64,000 nucleotides of DNA from Maricaulaceae bacterium EIL42A08 (GCA_024178355.1 JAMZNZ010000002.1:539501-603500), one strand, 5' to 3'; counted from the first letter of the stretch, positions 8,343 through 17,869 are shown. A program made the numbers and translations. The notes: generated from the sequence alone by a model not told the origin.

Positions 8343-10490
8343 ATGGCCATGGAAGAGCTTTGGCTCTGGCTTGCAATCGCCGCAGGCCTGCTATCCATCA
8401 TTTACGGAGCGGTCCAGATCCGCTCGATCCTGTCTGCCAGTGCGGGCAACGAACGCATGCAGGAAATCGCCAAGGCGATCCAGGAAGGCGCAGACGCCTA
8501 TCTGAAGCGCCAGTACACCACGATCGGTATTGTGGGTGTTGTGATCCTGGTCATCGTTGGTGTGCTGCTGGGCCCGATCGTGGCCGTTGGTTTCCTGATT
8601 GGCGCGGCACTGTCAGGCGCTGCGGGCTTTATCGGCATGCTGGTTTCGGTGCGTGCCAATGTACGCACAACGCAAGCGGCCATGAACTCGCTGCAGGACG
8701 GCCTCTCGATGGCGTTTCGCGCCGGTGCCGTTACCGGCATGCTGGTCGCCGGCCTCGCGCTCCTGGCAATCGCTGTCTATTACGGCGCGCTGACCGGCTT
8801 TACCGCTGTCGGCGATGATGGCGTGAACCGTACGGTTATCGACGGTCTCGTGGCGCTCGGCTTTGGCGCGTCCCTGATCTCCATCTTTGCCCGTCTGGGC
8901 GGCGGCATCTTCACCAAAGGTGCTGACGTTGGTGGTGACATGGTGGGCAAGGTCGAGGCAGGCATCCCGGAGGATGACCCCCGCAACGCTGCCACCATCG
9001 CTGATAATGTCGGTGACAACGTCGGCGACTGCGCCGGCATGGCCGCTGACCTGTTCGAGACCTATGCCGTGACGGTTGTGGCGACCATGGTCTTGGCGTC
9101 GATCTTCTTTACCGGCTCCACCGGTGTCAGCCTTGGTGCGATGATGATTTACCCGCTCGCCATTGGCGCGGTGTGTATCGTCGCGTCGATTGTCGGGGCT
9201 TTCTTCGTAAAGCTCGGCAAGGGCAGCACGAATGTGATGGGTGCCCTGTACAAGGGCTTCATCGCGTCAGCGGTGCTGTCGCTGGGCGGTCTCGCCATCG
9301 CAACCCACTTTGTGATCGGATTTGGCGGTGTGGCTACGACCACGAGCGGGCTGGAAGTCACGGGGATGGACCTGTTCCTGTGCGGCTTTATCGGCCTCAT
9401 CGTGACGGGCCTTATCGTGTGGATCACCGAATATTACACCGGCGTTGAATACGGACCGGTCAAATCGGTGGCCAAAGCCTCTGAATCCGGCCACGGCACC
9501 AACGTTATCCAGGGCCTGGCTGTCTCCATGGAGGCCACTGCGCTTCCAGCACTGGTCATCATCGCGGCCATCATCGGCACCTATATGCTGGCGGGCCTGT
9601 TTGGTATCGCCATCGCAGTCAGCACCATGCTGGCGCTTGCCGGTATGGTTGTGGCGCTCGACGCCTTTGGACCGGTGACCGACAACGCTGGTGGGATCGC
9701 TGAGATGGCTGAGCTGGAGGGCTCGGTTCGCGACACCACAGACACGCTGGACGCGGTTGGTAATACCACCAAGGCTGTGACCAAGGGCTATGCCATCGGC
9801 TCAGCGGGTCTGGGTGCTCTGGTGCTGTTTGCCGCCTATACCGAGGATCTGGCCTATTTCGCGTCAAAGCCGGACGTCTATCCCTTCTTTGCCGGGATTG
9901 AGGTCGATTTCGCATTGTCGAACCCATACGTCGTGGTGGGCCTGTTATTTGGCGGTCTATTGCCCTTCCTGTTTGCGGGCATGTCGATGACCGCTGTGGG
10001 CCGTGCGGCTCAGGCTGTGGTGGAAGAAGTCCGCCGCCAGTTCAAGGAAAAGCCAGGCATCATGACCTATGAGGAGAAGCCTGATTACGGTCGGGCTGTG
10101 GACATCCTGACCACAGCGGCCATTCGGGAGATGATTATCCCGTCCCTGCTGCCGGTTCTGGCTCCGATCGTCCTGTTCACCGTGCTCTACTTCATCGCCG
10201 ATCTGAACCAGGCGCTCGCCGCGGTGGGTGCGATGCTGCTCGGTGTAATCGTGACCGGTCTCTTCGTGGCTATCTCCATGACCGCCGGTGGCGGTGCGTG
10301 GGATAACGCGAAAAAATACATCGAAGACGGCCATCATGGCGGCAAGGGCTCTGAAGCCCACAAGGCTGCCGTGACAGGCGACACTGTCGGTGACCCCTAT
10401 AAGGACACCGCAGGTCCGGCCGTGAACCCGATGATCAAGATCACCAATATTGTGGCCCTGCTGATGCTTGCGGTGCTGGCTGGGTTCTAG
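8343..10490 (+). CDS. hppA: K+-independent membrane pyrophosphatase, proton-pumping
   Basis: Couples pyrophosphate hydrolysis to proton export across the inner membrane. The 715 residues contain about 15-16 membrane helices. Catalytic loops are present: [53 protein letters not shown] and, near the end, [10 protein letters not shown] with [20 protein letters not shown]. The subtype marker is [10 protein letters not shown], with Lys477 where K+-dependent enzymes have Ala. This lysine is the known signature of the K+-insensitive H+-pumping class. GAGGAC lies about nine bases before the ATG. The gene is monocistronic and ends in a strong terminator. Confidence 0.97.
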   Translation: MAMEELWLWLAIAAGLLSIIYGAVQIRSILSASAGNERMQEIAKAIQEGADAYLKRQYTTIGIVGVVILVIVGVLLGPIVAVGFLIGAALSGAAGFIGMLVSVRANVRTTQAAMNSLQDGLSMAFRAGAVTGMLVAGLALLAIAVYYGALTGFTAVGDDGVNRTVIDGLVALGFGASLISIFARLGGGIFTKGADVGGDMVGKVEAGIPEDDPRNAATIADNVGDNVGDCAGMAADLFETYAVTVVATMVLASIFFTGSTGVSLGAMMIYPLAIGAVCIVASIVGAFFVKLGKGSTNVMGALYKGFIASAVLSLGGLAIATHFVIGFGGVATTTSGLEVTGMDLFLCGFIGLIVTGLIVWITEYYTGVEYGPVKSVAKASESGHGTNVIQGLAVSMEATALPALVIIAAIIGTYMLAGLFGIAIAVSTMLALAGMVVALDAFGPVTDNAGGIAEMAELEGSVRDTTDTLDAVGNTTKAVTKGYAIGSAGLGALVLFAAYTEDLAYFASKPDVYPFFAGIEVDFALSNPYVVVGLLFGGLLPFLFAGMSMTAVGRAAQAVVEEVRRQFKEKPGIMTYEEKPDYGRAVDILTTAAIREMIIPSLLPVLAPIVLFTVLYFIADLNQALAAVGAMLLGVIVTGLFVAISMTAGGGAWDNAKKYIEDGHHGGKGSEAHKAAVTGDTVGDPYKDTAGPAVNPMIKITNIVALLMLAVLAGF

Positions 10491-10513
10491 GACCTGATCT
10501 GATCACCAAAGAG

Positions 10514-10544
10514 AAAGCCCCGGTCGTTTGACCGGGGCTTTTTT
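10514..10544 (+). terminator. intrinsic terminator after hppA
   Basis: A perfect 12-bp stem (10514-10525 with 10530-10541, AAAGCCCCGGTC/GACCGGGGCTTT), GTTT loop and a T run. It is 24 bases past the hppA stop; its A/T flanks could also serve the convergent bamE transcript. Confidence 0.92.
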
Positions 10545-10570
10545 CTTGCCGCGCGAAGGACGTCGTTAAA

Positions 10571-11071
10571 TCAGCCGCCATCCGGACGCGGACCACCGGC
10601 ACCGCCGGGCAGGTTCTGTTCGCCGCCGAATTGCTCAGAGGGCAGGCGACCCACATTGCCCAGCAGCTGCTCGATCAGGCTGAGCTCACGGCCACGGGTC
10701 GGCGTCTCGCGTTCGACCAGGGCGACCACACGACCGTCTTCAAGCCCATACTCATCAACAGCTGCGACCGAGCCGTTCTCGTCAAAACGCACGGCGATAA
10801 CGCGGCGATCACGCGTGTCCGGGCGCAGATAGGCCAGGTATTCGCGCGTGGCTGAGATGTAATACCAGGTATCATCGTCGAACATGCCGCGCGTGGACGG
10901 ATTGCCAAGCGTTGCAATCACACTGGCGCGCGTGTCTTCACCCGGCGTGATGGTTGGAACCTCACCGTCGGGATAGCGGAAGCCGTGGCTGCGCAGTGTG
11001 GGATTACAGGCTGATACGACGGTAGCTCCGGCGAGGACAGCGGCGAGAATGGCAGTGCGACGAAGGCCCAT
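10571..11071 (-). CDS. bamE: outer-membrane assembly lipoprotein BamE (SmpA/OmlA family)
   Basis: Lipoprotein subunit of the BAM complex that inserts beta-barrels into the outer membrane. From the chosen ATG the protein is 166 residues with a lipoprotein signal: MGLRRTAILAAVLAGATV then the lipobox VSAC. The mature part shows the SmpA/OmlA core: GEDTRASVIATLGNPSTRG, then DDTWYYIS and VIAVRFDENGSV. A Gly/Pro-rich tail follows. I chose 11071 because AAGGAG lies just upstream and it places the signal peptide at the N-terminus; an upstream in-frame start at 11152 adds 27 residues that do not fit. It faces the bc1 chaperone gene divergently, as in related genomes. Confidence 0.9.
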   Translation of the reverse strand: MGLRRTAILAAVLAGATVVSACNPTLRSHGFRYPDGEVPTITPGEDTRASVIATLGNPSTRGMFDDDTWYYISATREYLAYLRPDTRDRRVIAVRFDENGSVAAVDEYGLEDGRVVALVERETPTRGRELSLIEQLLGNVGRLPSEQFGGEQNLPGGAGGPRPDGG

Positions 11072-11187
11072 GGGGGCTCCTTGACAAATAAGCGTGTGCA
11101 GTAAACCGCGCTTGCGCACGGCCAATGCGTTGACGTAACGAATTGTGACCATAGCTTCAAGCGCCTCGCTTAGGGAGATGCAAGCGC

Positions 11188-11766
11188 ATGTTTGGCCGAC
11201 TGTTTCGCACAGACCCCATGAAAAAGGTCGCTCTTGCGGCCTATGACACCATTCTTGCGGCTTCGCGTCAGCCTTTCCTGTATCAGGCTCCCGGCGCTCC
11301 TGACACGGTTGATGGCCGCTTTGATGTGCTGGTCATGCATGCGGTGATTTTCTTTCGCCATGTGCGCACCGCTGGTGAGGCCGGGGCCCATCTCAACCAG
11401 CTGGTTTTTGACCGTATGTTTGATGACATGGATGCGGCGCTGCGTGAAATGGGGACGGGTGACCCCAGCGTTGGCAAGAAAATCAAGGATATGGGCCAGG
11501 CCTTCTACGGTCGCGCCGAGGCTTATGAGGCGGCTCTTCATGACAAAGACAAGGCTGCACTATCTGCCATCGTGACCCGCAATCTGTTTGCCACTGATGG
11601 CACAGTCACAGATGAAGCCCCTGATCAGACTGTGTCCGATGCGGCCCAGCGCGAAGCCTCCGACCGGCTTGCGACCTATCTGCTCGCCGCTGATTCTCAC
11701 ATGGCCTCGCAGGATGTTTCAGCGATTCTTGAGGGGCAACGCCCCAGCTTCCCCACAAGCATCTGA
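11188..11766 (+). CDS. ubiquinol-cytochrome c chaperone family protein (CBP3-like)
   Basis: Matches the CBP3/ubiquinol-cytochrome c chaperone family, which helps assemble cytochrome bc1. The 192 residues contain AAYDTILAASRQPFLYQ, then the family core VDGRFDVLVMHAVIFFRHV and LVFDRMFDDMDAALREMGTGDPSVGKKIKDMGQAFYGR. The protein is soluble with no signal peptide. In related alphaproteobacteria this gene is usually followed by a DUF177 (YceD-like) gene and then plsX; here plsX follows after about 100 bases and the DUF177 gene is missing. Confidence 0.92.
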   Translation: MFGRLFRTDPMKKVALAAYDTILAASRQPFLYQAPGAPDTVDGRFDVLVMHAVIFFRHVRTAGEAGAHLNQLVFDRMFDDMDAALREMGTGDPSVGKKIKDMGQAFYGRAEAYEAALHDKDKAALSAIVTRNLFATDGTVTDEAPDQTVSDAAQREASDRLATYLLAADSHMASQDVSAILEGQRPSFPTSI

Positions 11767-11864
11767 AGTCGCCAGCGTTTAGCCAGCTTGCATAAGGCTT
11801 CCTGATCGCTAATGTGCGCCTCGCTCGGCTTGAGGGGTCGAGAGCCTTTTGCGAGACAGCCTGT

Positions 11865-12917
11865 ATGACCGCTCCGCTGGTGCTTTCCATCGATGCCATG
11901 GGGGGAGATGACGCTCCCCGCGCCGTTATTGATGGTGCCGCTCATTTCCTCAAAGGCCGCAAGCGCGCCGTAAAATACCTGTTTCATGGTGATGAAGCCC
12001 AGCTCAAGCCGCTGATTGCGAACCATGCTGGTCTGTCTGACGTGAGTGAAATCCGCCATACCGAGAGCGAAGTGGACATGTCCGCGAAGCCCTCTGAAGC
12101 TGTGCGCCGCTCTCGCGGGTCGTCCATGTGGAATGCGGTGCATGCTGTCAAAGACGGCGAAGCCCATGTGGCCGTTTCAGCGGGCAATACCGGCGCGTTG
12201 ATGGCGATTTCCAAGGTCATCCTCCGCATGAAAAAGGGCGTTCACCGCCCGGCGATTGTGGCAAGCTGGCCAGCCCCTAATGGCTATTCAACGGTGTTGG
12301 ATGTGGGCGCGAATGTGGAAGTCACGCCGTCACAGCTGGTGGAGTTCGCCGTGCTTGGGGAAGCCTTCCACCGCGCCGTGCACGGCGAGGCAAAGCCGAC
12401 CGTTGGCATCCTGAATGTGGGTCAGGAAGAACTCAAAGGCAGCCAGACCATCCGTGATGCTGACGCGCTGATGCGCGAAGCGGGTCTGGATATGGACTAT
12501 CGCGGCTTTGTTGAAGGCAATGATATTTCCATGGCGACGACCCATGTGGTTGTGACCGATGGCTTCACCGGTAATGTTGCGCTGAAGACGGCTGAAGGTA
12601 CGGCACGCCTGGTTGGCGGCTGGGTGAAGGAGGCGATGACCTCGTCCATCCTGGGCAAGCTGGCTGGCGCGCTGCTGACACTCGGCCCGCTCAACACGCT
12701 GAAAGACAAAATGGATCCGCGCAGCGTCAATGGCGGCGTGTTTCTCGGTCTCAACGGTGTTGTGGTAAAAAGTCATGGTGGGACCGATGCGGTGGGCTTT
12801 GCCACATCGTTGCGGATCGCGCTTGAGCTGGCGGACAGTCGCTTTCTTTCAGAGATTGAAAGCAATCTTGAGCGACTGTCTGAGCTAAACGCCAAAACTG
12901 AAGACGCTGCGTCTTAA
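11865..12917 (+). CDS. plsX: phosphate acyltransferase PlsX
   Basis: Makes acyl-phosphate from acyl-ACP for the first step of phospholipid synthesis; peripheral inner-membrane protein. The 350 residues begin with [20 protein letters not shown] and continue with [55 protein letters not shown] and GFVEGNDI. The start at 11865 is placed just before the conserved IDAMGGD; an in-frame GTG at 11814 would add 17 residues outside the family core and has no better ribosome site. Followed by fabH after 26 bases, a classical pairing. Confidence 0.95.
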   Translation: MTAPLVLSIDAMGGDDAPRAVIDGAAHFLKGRKRAVKYLFHGDEAQLKPLIANHAGLSDVSEIRHTESEVDMSAKPSEAVRRSRGSSMWNAVHAVKDGEAHVAVSAGNTGALMAISKVILRMKKGVHRPAIVASWPAPNGYSTVLDVGANVEVTPSQLVEFAVLGEAFHRAVHGEAKPTVGILNVGQEELKGSQTIRDADALMREAGLDMDYRGFVEGNDISMATTHVVVTDGFTGNVALKTAEGTARLVGGWVKEAMTSSILGKLAGALLTLGPLNTLKDKMDPRSVNGGVFLGLNGVVVKSHGGTDAVGFATSLRIALELADSRFLSEIESNLERLSELNAKTEDAAS

Positions 12918-12943
12918 GCAGCTGTGATCAAAGGACCAGACGC

Positions 12944-13918
12944 GTGAGTGATCTCTACGCCCGCATTGCCGGTATCGGGGCTTACCTGCCGGAGAAAATC
13001 CTGACCAATGCGGGGATGGAGGCGATCGTTGAGACCAGTGACGAATGGATCAAGGAACGCACTGGCATTGAACAGCGTCATATCGCGGCTGACGGTGAAC
13101 TGACCTCGGACCTTGGCACGGCCGCGGCCCGTGAAGCGCTGAAAAACGCTGGCATTGATGCAGATCAGGTCGACCTGATTGTCGTCGCCACGGCAACGCC
13201 GGATCTGACTTTCCCGGCCACTGCAACGATCATTCAGGAAAAACTTGGCGTGACGCAGGGCGCAGCCTTCGACGTTCACGCGGTGTGCTCCGGCTTTCTC
13301 TACGCGATGGCGACGGCGGATAACTTCATCCGCTGCGGCCAGGCCAAAACGGCTTTGGTTATCGGGGCTGAGACTTTCTCGCGTATCCTCGACTGGACCG
13401 ACCGAACCACCTGCGTCCTGTTTGGTGACGGGGCAGGGGCTGCAGTGCTGACCGCAGAACCCGGCAAGCCTGAAGAGGCCAAGGGGATTTTAAAGACTCA
13501 CCTGCGTTCTGACGGGCGCTTCCGCGATCTGCTTTATGTGGATGGTGGTCCCTCTGCGACGAAAACCGTTGGGCATCTGCGCATGCAGGGCAATCAGGTC
13601 TTCCGCCATGCGGTCAACAAGATTGCCGGATCCATGCAGGAGCTGGCCGATCAGGCCGGTGTTGATATCGCTGACATTGACTGGTTCGTACCGCACCAGG
13701 CCAATCAGCGCATCCTGATGGGTGTTTCAAAGAAGCTCGGCATTCCCGAAGATAAAGTGATCTCAACGGTGGCCAAGCACGGCAATACGTCAGCGGCCTC
13801 GATCCCGCTCGCCTTTGATGCGGCTATCAAGGACGGCCGGATCAAAAAAGGCGACATGGTTTTGATGGAAGCTTTGGGTGGCGGCTTCACCTGGGGCGCG
13901 GCCTTGGCACGTTATTAA
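12944..13918 (+). CDS. fabH: 3-oxoacyl-ACP synthase III
   Basis: Starts fatty-acid synthesis by condensing acetyl-CoA with malonyl-ACP. The 324 residues show the thiolase-fold landmarks: [35 protein letters not shown], catalytic Cys115 in [13 protein letters not shown], catalytic His in [11 protein letters not shown] and Asn in [11 protein letters not shown]. The end [13 protein letters not shown] is canonical. Start is GTG. It forms the plsX-fabH-ihfA-merR series conserved in many proteobacteria. Confidence 0.97.
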   Translation: MSDLYARIAGIGAYLPEKILTNAGMEAIVETSDEWIKERTGIEQRHIAADGELTSDLGTAAAREALKNAGIDADQVDLIVVATATPDLTFPATATIIQEKLGVTQGAAFDVHAVCSGFLYAMATADNFIRCGQAKTALVIGAETFSRILDWTDRTTCVLFGDGAGAAVLTAEPGKPEEAKGILKTHLRSDGRFRDLLYVDGGPSATKTVGHLRMQGNQVFRHAVNKIAGSMQELADQAGVDIADIDWFVPHQANQRILMGVSKKLGIPEDKVISTVAKHGNTSAASIPLAFDAAIKDGRIKKGDMVLMEALGGGFTWGAALARY

Positions 13919-14003
13919 GCTTTTTCGCGTGGTTAACATTGACCGCCATGGTATTGGCGACGTAACCTCAAATTCTATTGGATGAATCCATTTGGGGACG
14001 GCT

Positions 14004-14306
14004 ATGACAAATACCGTGACACGCGTCGACCTTGCCGATGCAGTCAATCGTGAAATCGGACTTCCACGCCAGGAGAGCGGTCAGCTCGTCGAGGCGGTTC
14101 TGGACATGATCTCCGACACGCTGGTTGCGGGTGACTCGGTCAAGCTCTCATCATTCGGGTCCTTTGTGCTCCGCGACAAGAACGGTCGCGTCGGGCGCAA
14201 TCCCAAAACTGGCGAAGAGGTTCCGATCGACCCGCGTCGTGTCCTCGTGTTCAAGCCGAGCCAGGTGCTCAAGGAACGCATCGATACGGCTCTGTCCAAG
14301 GACTAA
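14004..14306 (+). CDS. ihfA: integration host factor subunit alpha
   Basis: DNA-bending HU-family protein acting as a heterodimer with IhfB. 100 residues; the family signature [24 protein letters not shown] with the DNA-intercalating proline is present, ending with [14 protein letters not shown]. The ATG at 14004 follows GGGGAC; an in-frame TTG at 13992 would add four residues and is less likely. The location next to fabH and a MerR-family regulator supports ihfA rather than another HU. Confidence 0.95.
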   Translation: MTNTVTRVDLADAVNREIGLPRQESGQLVEAVLDMISDTLVAGDSVKLSSFGSFVLRDKNGRVGRNPKTGEEVPIDPRRVLVFKPSQVLKERIDTALSKD

Positions 14307-14315
14307 GTAACCGGC

Positions 14316-14813
14316 ATGGCCGACAAGGCAGCCAGCGCTTACCGAACCATTTCCGAGGCGGGCAAGGAAACCGGCCTGCCTGCTCATGTGCTGCGCTTCT
14401 GGGAGAGCAAATTCTCCCAGCTTCGGCCTGTGAAGCGGGCTGGCGGGCGCAGACTCTATCGCCCTCAGGACATCTCACTCGTTCTTGCGCTCAAGCACCT
14501 GCTCTATGAGGAGGGCTTTACCATCAAGGGGGCGCAGAAATACCTCAAGGATCATGGCGTCACGGCCCTGATTGACCAGGTCGAGCAGGGGGCCGGTCCG
14601 CAGCTCGCAGCGCCGGTATCGGGCGCAGATGCCTCTCAATCCCAGCCATTAGCCAGGGACGAAACGGGTGCGGACGCGTCAGATGAGGCCCCTTTGTTTG
14701 CATCTGCCAACTTGACAGATGGCGACAAGCCGCACGCTGACGCACAGAAGCAGCGCCTGCTGGAACAGCTCTCCCAGGCTAAGGCTGCGCTTGATGCGGT
14801 TCGCCGCGCATAG
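14316..14813 (+). CDS. MerR-family transcriptional regulator
   Basis: A 165-residue DNA-binding protein. The N-terminal winged-helix is clear: [45 protein letters not shown], then [24 protein letters not shown] at ~60-85. The C-terminal half is low-complexity, Ala/Asp/Gln-rich, ending in a short coiled region [17 protein letters not shown]; it has no metal-binding cysteines, so the effector is unknown. It begins nine bases after ihfA, the position held by a MerR-type gene in many alphaproteobacteria. Confidence 0.92.
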   Translation: MADKAASAYRTISEAGKETGLPAHVLRFWESKFSQLRPVKRAGGRRLYRPQDISLVLALKHLLYEEGFTIKGAQKYLKDHGVTALIDQVEQGAGPQLAAPVSGADASQSQPLARDETGADASDEAPLFASANLTDGDKPHADAQKQRLLEQLSQAKAALDAVRRA

Positions 14814-14930
14814 TTCACACTCAAGGCTGCATCAAAGGCGTTTGCGGGATTGCGAACTCAAGCGAGCGCGCCTATAACCCGCGTCCCGCCTGGCAGGTGG
14901 GCTGGCGTGACCCGCGCCAGTATTTGGTGT

Positions 14931-15008
14931 CGGAGCGTGGCGCAGCCCGGTTAGCGCACCGGTCTGGGGGACCGGGGGTCGTAGGTTCAAATCCTATCGC
15001 TCCGACCA
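14931..15008 (+). tRNA. tRNA-Pro (anticodon GGG)
   Basis: Complete cloverleaf with encoded CCA. The acceptor stem pairs 14931-14937 with 14998-15004 (CGGAGCG/CGCTCCG); the anticodon stem CCGGT/ACCGG encloses loop CTGGGGG with anticodon GGG at 14966-14968. The T arm holds GGTTCAAATCC. A degraded copy of its 3' end lies at 15624-15652. Confidence 0.97.
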
Positions 15009-15011
15009 TTT

Positions 15012-15479
15012 TCACCGCTGGGCTGCCAGCGGACTTTCCTCCAAAAGCGCTCCGTAAAAGGCTTCTGAGCTGAGCGTGTTCAGGTAGGCTGGAGTTCCAC
15101 GTCCAAGCTTTTTGTAGGCGTCTTCCAGACTATCAGCTTGCAGAATCTCGAGCTTTGCATCGCTGCCCTGAAAGAATGTGCTCCAGATCTCAGAGGAGAC
15201 CGGCCAGTCATCCGGCATGTTGACCATTACCGACCGCACTTTGTGCCCGGACTTTTCACGCTGCAACCGTTCGCGGTCCATGGCGTGCCGTACCACCTCA
15301 TCAAGGGAGGCGACAAAACTGGCGTCCTTCGAGAAACAGGTCACAATGTCATAATCAGTGGGGAATTCGGGATGGCCCAGAACAGCCAGAGACAGCGCCA
15401 GATAATCCTTCGAGATATCAAAGCGCTCCAAGAAGATAGCGATCTTCGCGGCATGGTCGAGGAAAAGCCCCGTCGTCAC
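15012..15479 (-). CDS. hypothetical protein next to tRNA-Pro
   Basis: A 155-residue soluble protein with no family I recognise. It has no signal peptide or membrane segment; the composition is ordinary (ISKDYLALSLAVLGHPEFPTDYDIVTC, and later SVMVNMPDDWPVSSEIW). The start is GTG, overlapping by four bases (GTGA) the stop of the truncated PqiA-like reading frame upstream, so it was once the second gene of a two-gene operon with a PqiA-family membrane protein. The stop lies three bases after the tRNA-Pro CCA on the opposite strand. It may be a passenger of whatever duplicated or inserted here. I judge it moderately likely to be a real gene. Confidence 0.6.
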   Translation of the reverse strand: MTTGLFLDHAAKIAIFLERFDISKDYLALSLAVLGHPEFPTDYDIVTCFSKDASFVASLDEVVRHAMDRERLQREKSGHKVRSVMVNMPDDWPVSSEIWSTFFQGSDAKLEILQADSLEDAYKKLGRGTPAYLNTLSSEAFYGALLEESPLAAQR

Positions 15480-15595
15480 GCGGCTTCTCGTCTTGAAGGT
15501 CTAATGGCGCGCTTAGTCATCAAAACATAACCCCGATGCAGGAGCACAAATAATGCACTCACCGCAAAGTACCAGAGGCCGGACTGCGTTGTGAG
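15476..15595 (-). pseudogene. 3' fragment of a PqiA-like membrane-protein gene
   Basis: The stretch encoding LTTQSGLWYFAVSALFVLL matches the C-terminal helix LTTQPGLWFFALSAILLML of the complete PqiA-like protein at 16176-16706, and the DNA is visibly similar too. Everything upstream of it is gone, replaced by the tRNA-Pro remnant at 15624-15652. A reading frame continues through the remnant to 15685, but that part is only the antisense of the tRNA copy. I read this as the tail of a deleted paralogue. Confidence 0.65.
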
Positions 15596-15623
15596 TGGAG
15601 CGCGCCGACCTGAGGAAGCTGGA

Positions 15624-15652
15624 GTCGCAGGATCAAATCCTATCGCTCTGAC
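15624..15652 (+). repeat. degraded copy of the tRNA-Pro 3' end
   Basis: 29 bases match 14977-15006 of the tRNA-Pro 3' half (T arm and acceptor strand) at 26 positions, but the rest of the tRNA is absent and CCA is changed. Such a copy is what integration into, or recombination at, a tRNA 3' end leaves behind. The 0.65-kb interval between the copies holds no integrase. Confidence 0.75.
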
Positions 15653-15730
15653 GGTTTTCCTTTGTAAACTCATGTCATCGTGCACACCCTAAAGGGCGCT
15701 CACCAAGCGTTAATATCTTGAGGTCTGGTG

Positions 15731-16149
15731 ATGCTAAAGATCGTTGCGACTCTCGTGCTCGTCATGGCGGCAAATGCGCCTGGTTTTGCGCAGATGAGCG
15801 GGACGGATCCGCTTCTCACTGCTGGGGATAATGAGTACTTGCAGGAAAGCGTACGTTTGGCACAAAGCGAACTTGGGCGGGTCGGGATCAATCGCACCGA
15901 CTGGCATGCGCTTTATGAGCTGGAGGCCGGCCAATCGCGAACTTTACCCTCCCGGTCGAGGGTCCCGGCTTTCTGGTGGTCGCCGGTGACCGGGATACAG
16001 GCTTCATTTGTATTGCGCCATACTACGGAATTTTGCTCGACCAGGTTAACCGCCAGCGCGGGACGCGCGCAGCGCGCTTGTATCTGGATGAGCGGCCGTC
16101 CCATCGTTTTGAGATCACGATTTACGACTGTGCTGAAGAGCCCTGTTAA
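15731..16149 (+). pseudogene. frameshifted gene for a small secreted protein of unknown function
   Basis: The first part (frame from ATG 15731) encodes a signal peptide ending GFAQ and then DNEYLQESVRLAQSELGRVG up to HALYELEAG. Near 15919-15950 the sensible protein continues in the -1 frame: IANFTLPVEGPGFLVVAGD, GFICIAPYYGILLDQV, then FEITIYDCAEEPC and a stop at 16147. The original frame instead yields an Arg/Ser/Trp-rich nonsense tail. Joined, the two parts give a coherent ~139-residue secreted protein. One missing base explains this, either a true mutation or a sequence error. No family is recognised. Confidence 0.75.
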
Positions 16150-16175
16150 TTCGCGTTGCTGGCTGGTGCGAGCGA

Positions 16176-16706
16176 CTAGGAAGCAGAGTTGCCGCCTTTC
16201 CCAACAAGACCTGACGCCAGCATGAGCAGGATGGCACTTAGCGCAAAGAACCAGAGCCCGGGCTGCGTTGTGAGTTGAAGGCCGGTCCTTGACCAGACAA
16301 CGATAAGGACCGCAATCACCAGCACGTCGGTCAGCGACCATTTGCCAAGCCGCTCAACCCAGCGCGCAAGGCCTGTGTTGCCTCTGGGGTTGCTGAGGTG
16401 CAGCCAAGTCACCAGAACCAGCTTCAATGTCGGGGTGAAGATGGAAAAAGTGCCGATAAGCAGCGCGAGGGCGATCTCGCCGCTATCGATCAGGCCTCTG
16501 ACTGTTTCGATCAGCGAATAGCTGTCCTTGAAAACCCAGAGCCGGGTGGTCTCCAGAACGGGAAGCATCAATCCAAGTGGCAGAAAAACCGCAGCAAGGA
16601 TTATCAGCGCGCGGGCAAGGCCGCCGCCTGCTGCTCGACGGGATCTGGGACTGGAAAGATCAGCGGAGGGGGAGGGCAGATCTGTCATACGCAGATCATG
16701 ACCCAT
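16176..16706 (-). CDS. PqiA-like inner-membrane protein
   Basis: A 176-residue protein with about four membrane helices (ALIILAAVFLPLGLMLPVL; LLIGTFSIFTPTLKLVLVTW; LTDVLVIAVLIVVW; LWFFALSAILLML). The motif LGKWSLTDVLVIAVL after an amphipathic stretch matches the paraquat-inducible protein A family, single-domain form. PqiA proteins accompany MCE lipid-transport systems, but no MCE gene is seen here. GGAGCGGGA precedes the ATG at 16706; a second ATG at 16688 is possible. A deleted paralogue lies at 15476-15595. Confidence 0.75.
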   Translation of the reverse strand: MGHDLRMTDLPSPSADLSSPRSRRAAGGGLARALIILAAVFLPLGLMLPVLETTRLWVFKDSYSLIETVRGLIDSGEIALALLIGTFSIFTPTLKLVLVTWLHLSNPRGNTGLARWVERLGKWSLTDVLVIAVLIVVWSRTGLQLTTQPGLWFFALSAILLMLASGLVGKGGNSAS

Positions 16707-16731
16707 TCCCGCTCCGCTGTCTTTTAAAAGC

Positions 16732-17856
16732 TTAGTAGCCGCTCAAGCGGGCCACTTCACCGGCAGCAAACGCATCATCACCGAGGAATTCCCCGGCAGC
16801 CTGAGCACGCTTGTAGTAAAGGCCGATGTCGTATTCGTCAGTCATGCCGACCCCGCCATGCATCTGGATGCCTTCAGCGGTGGACAGGCGCGATACGGCG
16901 GTGGCCTTGGCCTTGGCGGCGGCGCACCACAGCGGCGACTGGCTCGGCTGAGTATCCAGCGTCGTCAGCGCCCGTCGTACCAGTGACTGGGACAGCTCAA
17001 GTTCGCCATAAAGATGGGCGGCGCGATGCTGCAAGCCCTGAAAGGTCGCGATGGAGACGCCGAATTGCTCGCGGCCTTTGAGGTATTCCAGCGTTGTTTC
17101 AAACGCCTGAACTGCAACCCCATGGCTCTCAGCAGCCTGGGCTGCGCGCCCGGCATCAAGAAGCTGGCGATAGGCCTGTTCGCTGTCGTCAGCGCCAGAA
17201 AGCAGGGCGTCACCATCAAGCTTCACATCGTCAAACTGGAAGTCGGCCGGAACGTGGCTATCAAGCGTACGGCGATCTGTCCGCGTGACGCCATTAGCCC
17301 TGGGATCAACCAGGAAGAGGTTGATCTTGTCGTCTTCAGTTCGCGCCGCAACGATCAGAAGATCCGCACCAGCACCGCAGCCCACAAAACGCTTGGCCCC
17401 GGTCAGGCGGAAACCATTACCGTCCTTGACTGCACGGGTATCGATCTTCTCCGGCTTGTGGCGAGCCTTCTCATCAATGGCCAGACCAATGACGATCTCA
17501 CCGCCGGCAATCTTCGGCAAGTACTCGCTCTTTTGAGCGTCCGTCCCAGAGAGATTGAAGGCTGTTGCGCCCAGCACTGCGGTGGACAGGAAGGGTGAGC
17601 TCGTCAGGTGACGGCCCATCTCCTCGAGGATCACGCCCGCAGCCGCAAAGCCCATTTCCACGCCGCCATGTTCTTCAGGGACCAGCACACCGCACCACCC
17701 CATTTCAGCCATTGAGGCCCACAGATCCCTTGAGAAACCGATAGGGTCTTTGCTGTCGCGCAAGGACCGCAGGGCAGACACGGAGGCGGATTCAGCCAGA
17801 TATCCGCGTGCTGCGTCGCGGAGCATCTGTTCGTCTTCGCTTAGGATAAAGCTCAT
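16732..17856 (-). CDS. acyl-CoA dehydrogenase family protein, probable non-catalytic partner subunit
   Basis: A 374-residue FAD-dependent acyl-CoA dehydrogenase fold: FILSEDEQMLRDAARGYLAES, LVPEEHGGVEMGFAAAGVILEEMGR, and at the end IQMHGGVGMTDEYDIGLYYKRA. Family enzymes usually carry a catalytic glutamate late in the chain or in helix G; the usual EGT(S/A) motif is absent here. Together with the second dehydrogenase gene just upstream, this suggests an alpha2-beta2 complex of the kind known for sterol and bile-acid side chains. The start at 17856 has GGGAG upstream; a longer form from 17889 would read back into the neighbouring gene. Confidence 0.85.
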   Translation of the reverse strand: MSFILSEDEQMLRDAARGYLAESASVSALRSLRDSKDPIGFSRDLWASMAEMGWCGVLVPEEHGGVEMGFAAAGVILEEMGRHLTSSPFLSTAVLGATAFNLSGTDAQKSEYLPKIAGGEIVIGLAIDEKARHKPEKIDTRAVKDGNGFRLTGAKRFVGCGAGADLLIVAARTEDDKINLFLVDPRANGVTRTDRRTLDSHVPADFQFDDVKLDGDALLSGADDSEQAYRQLLDAGRAAQAAESHGVAVQAFETTLEYLKGREQFGVSIATFQGLQHRAAHLYGELELSQSLVRRALTTLDTQPSQSPLWCAAAKAKATAVSRLSTAEGIQMHGGVGMTDEYDIGLYYKRAQAAGEFLGDDAFAAGEVARLSGY

Positions 17857-17869
17857 CTGATCGGCTCCC

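Noticed and set aside
15590-15652. A second complete tRNA-Pro gene
   Set aside because: Only the 3' 29 bases match; the D and anticodon arms are missing, the T stem has a mismatch and CCA is changed.
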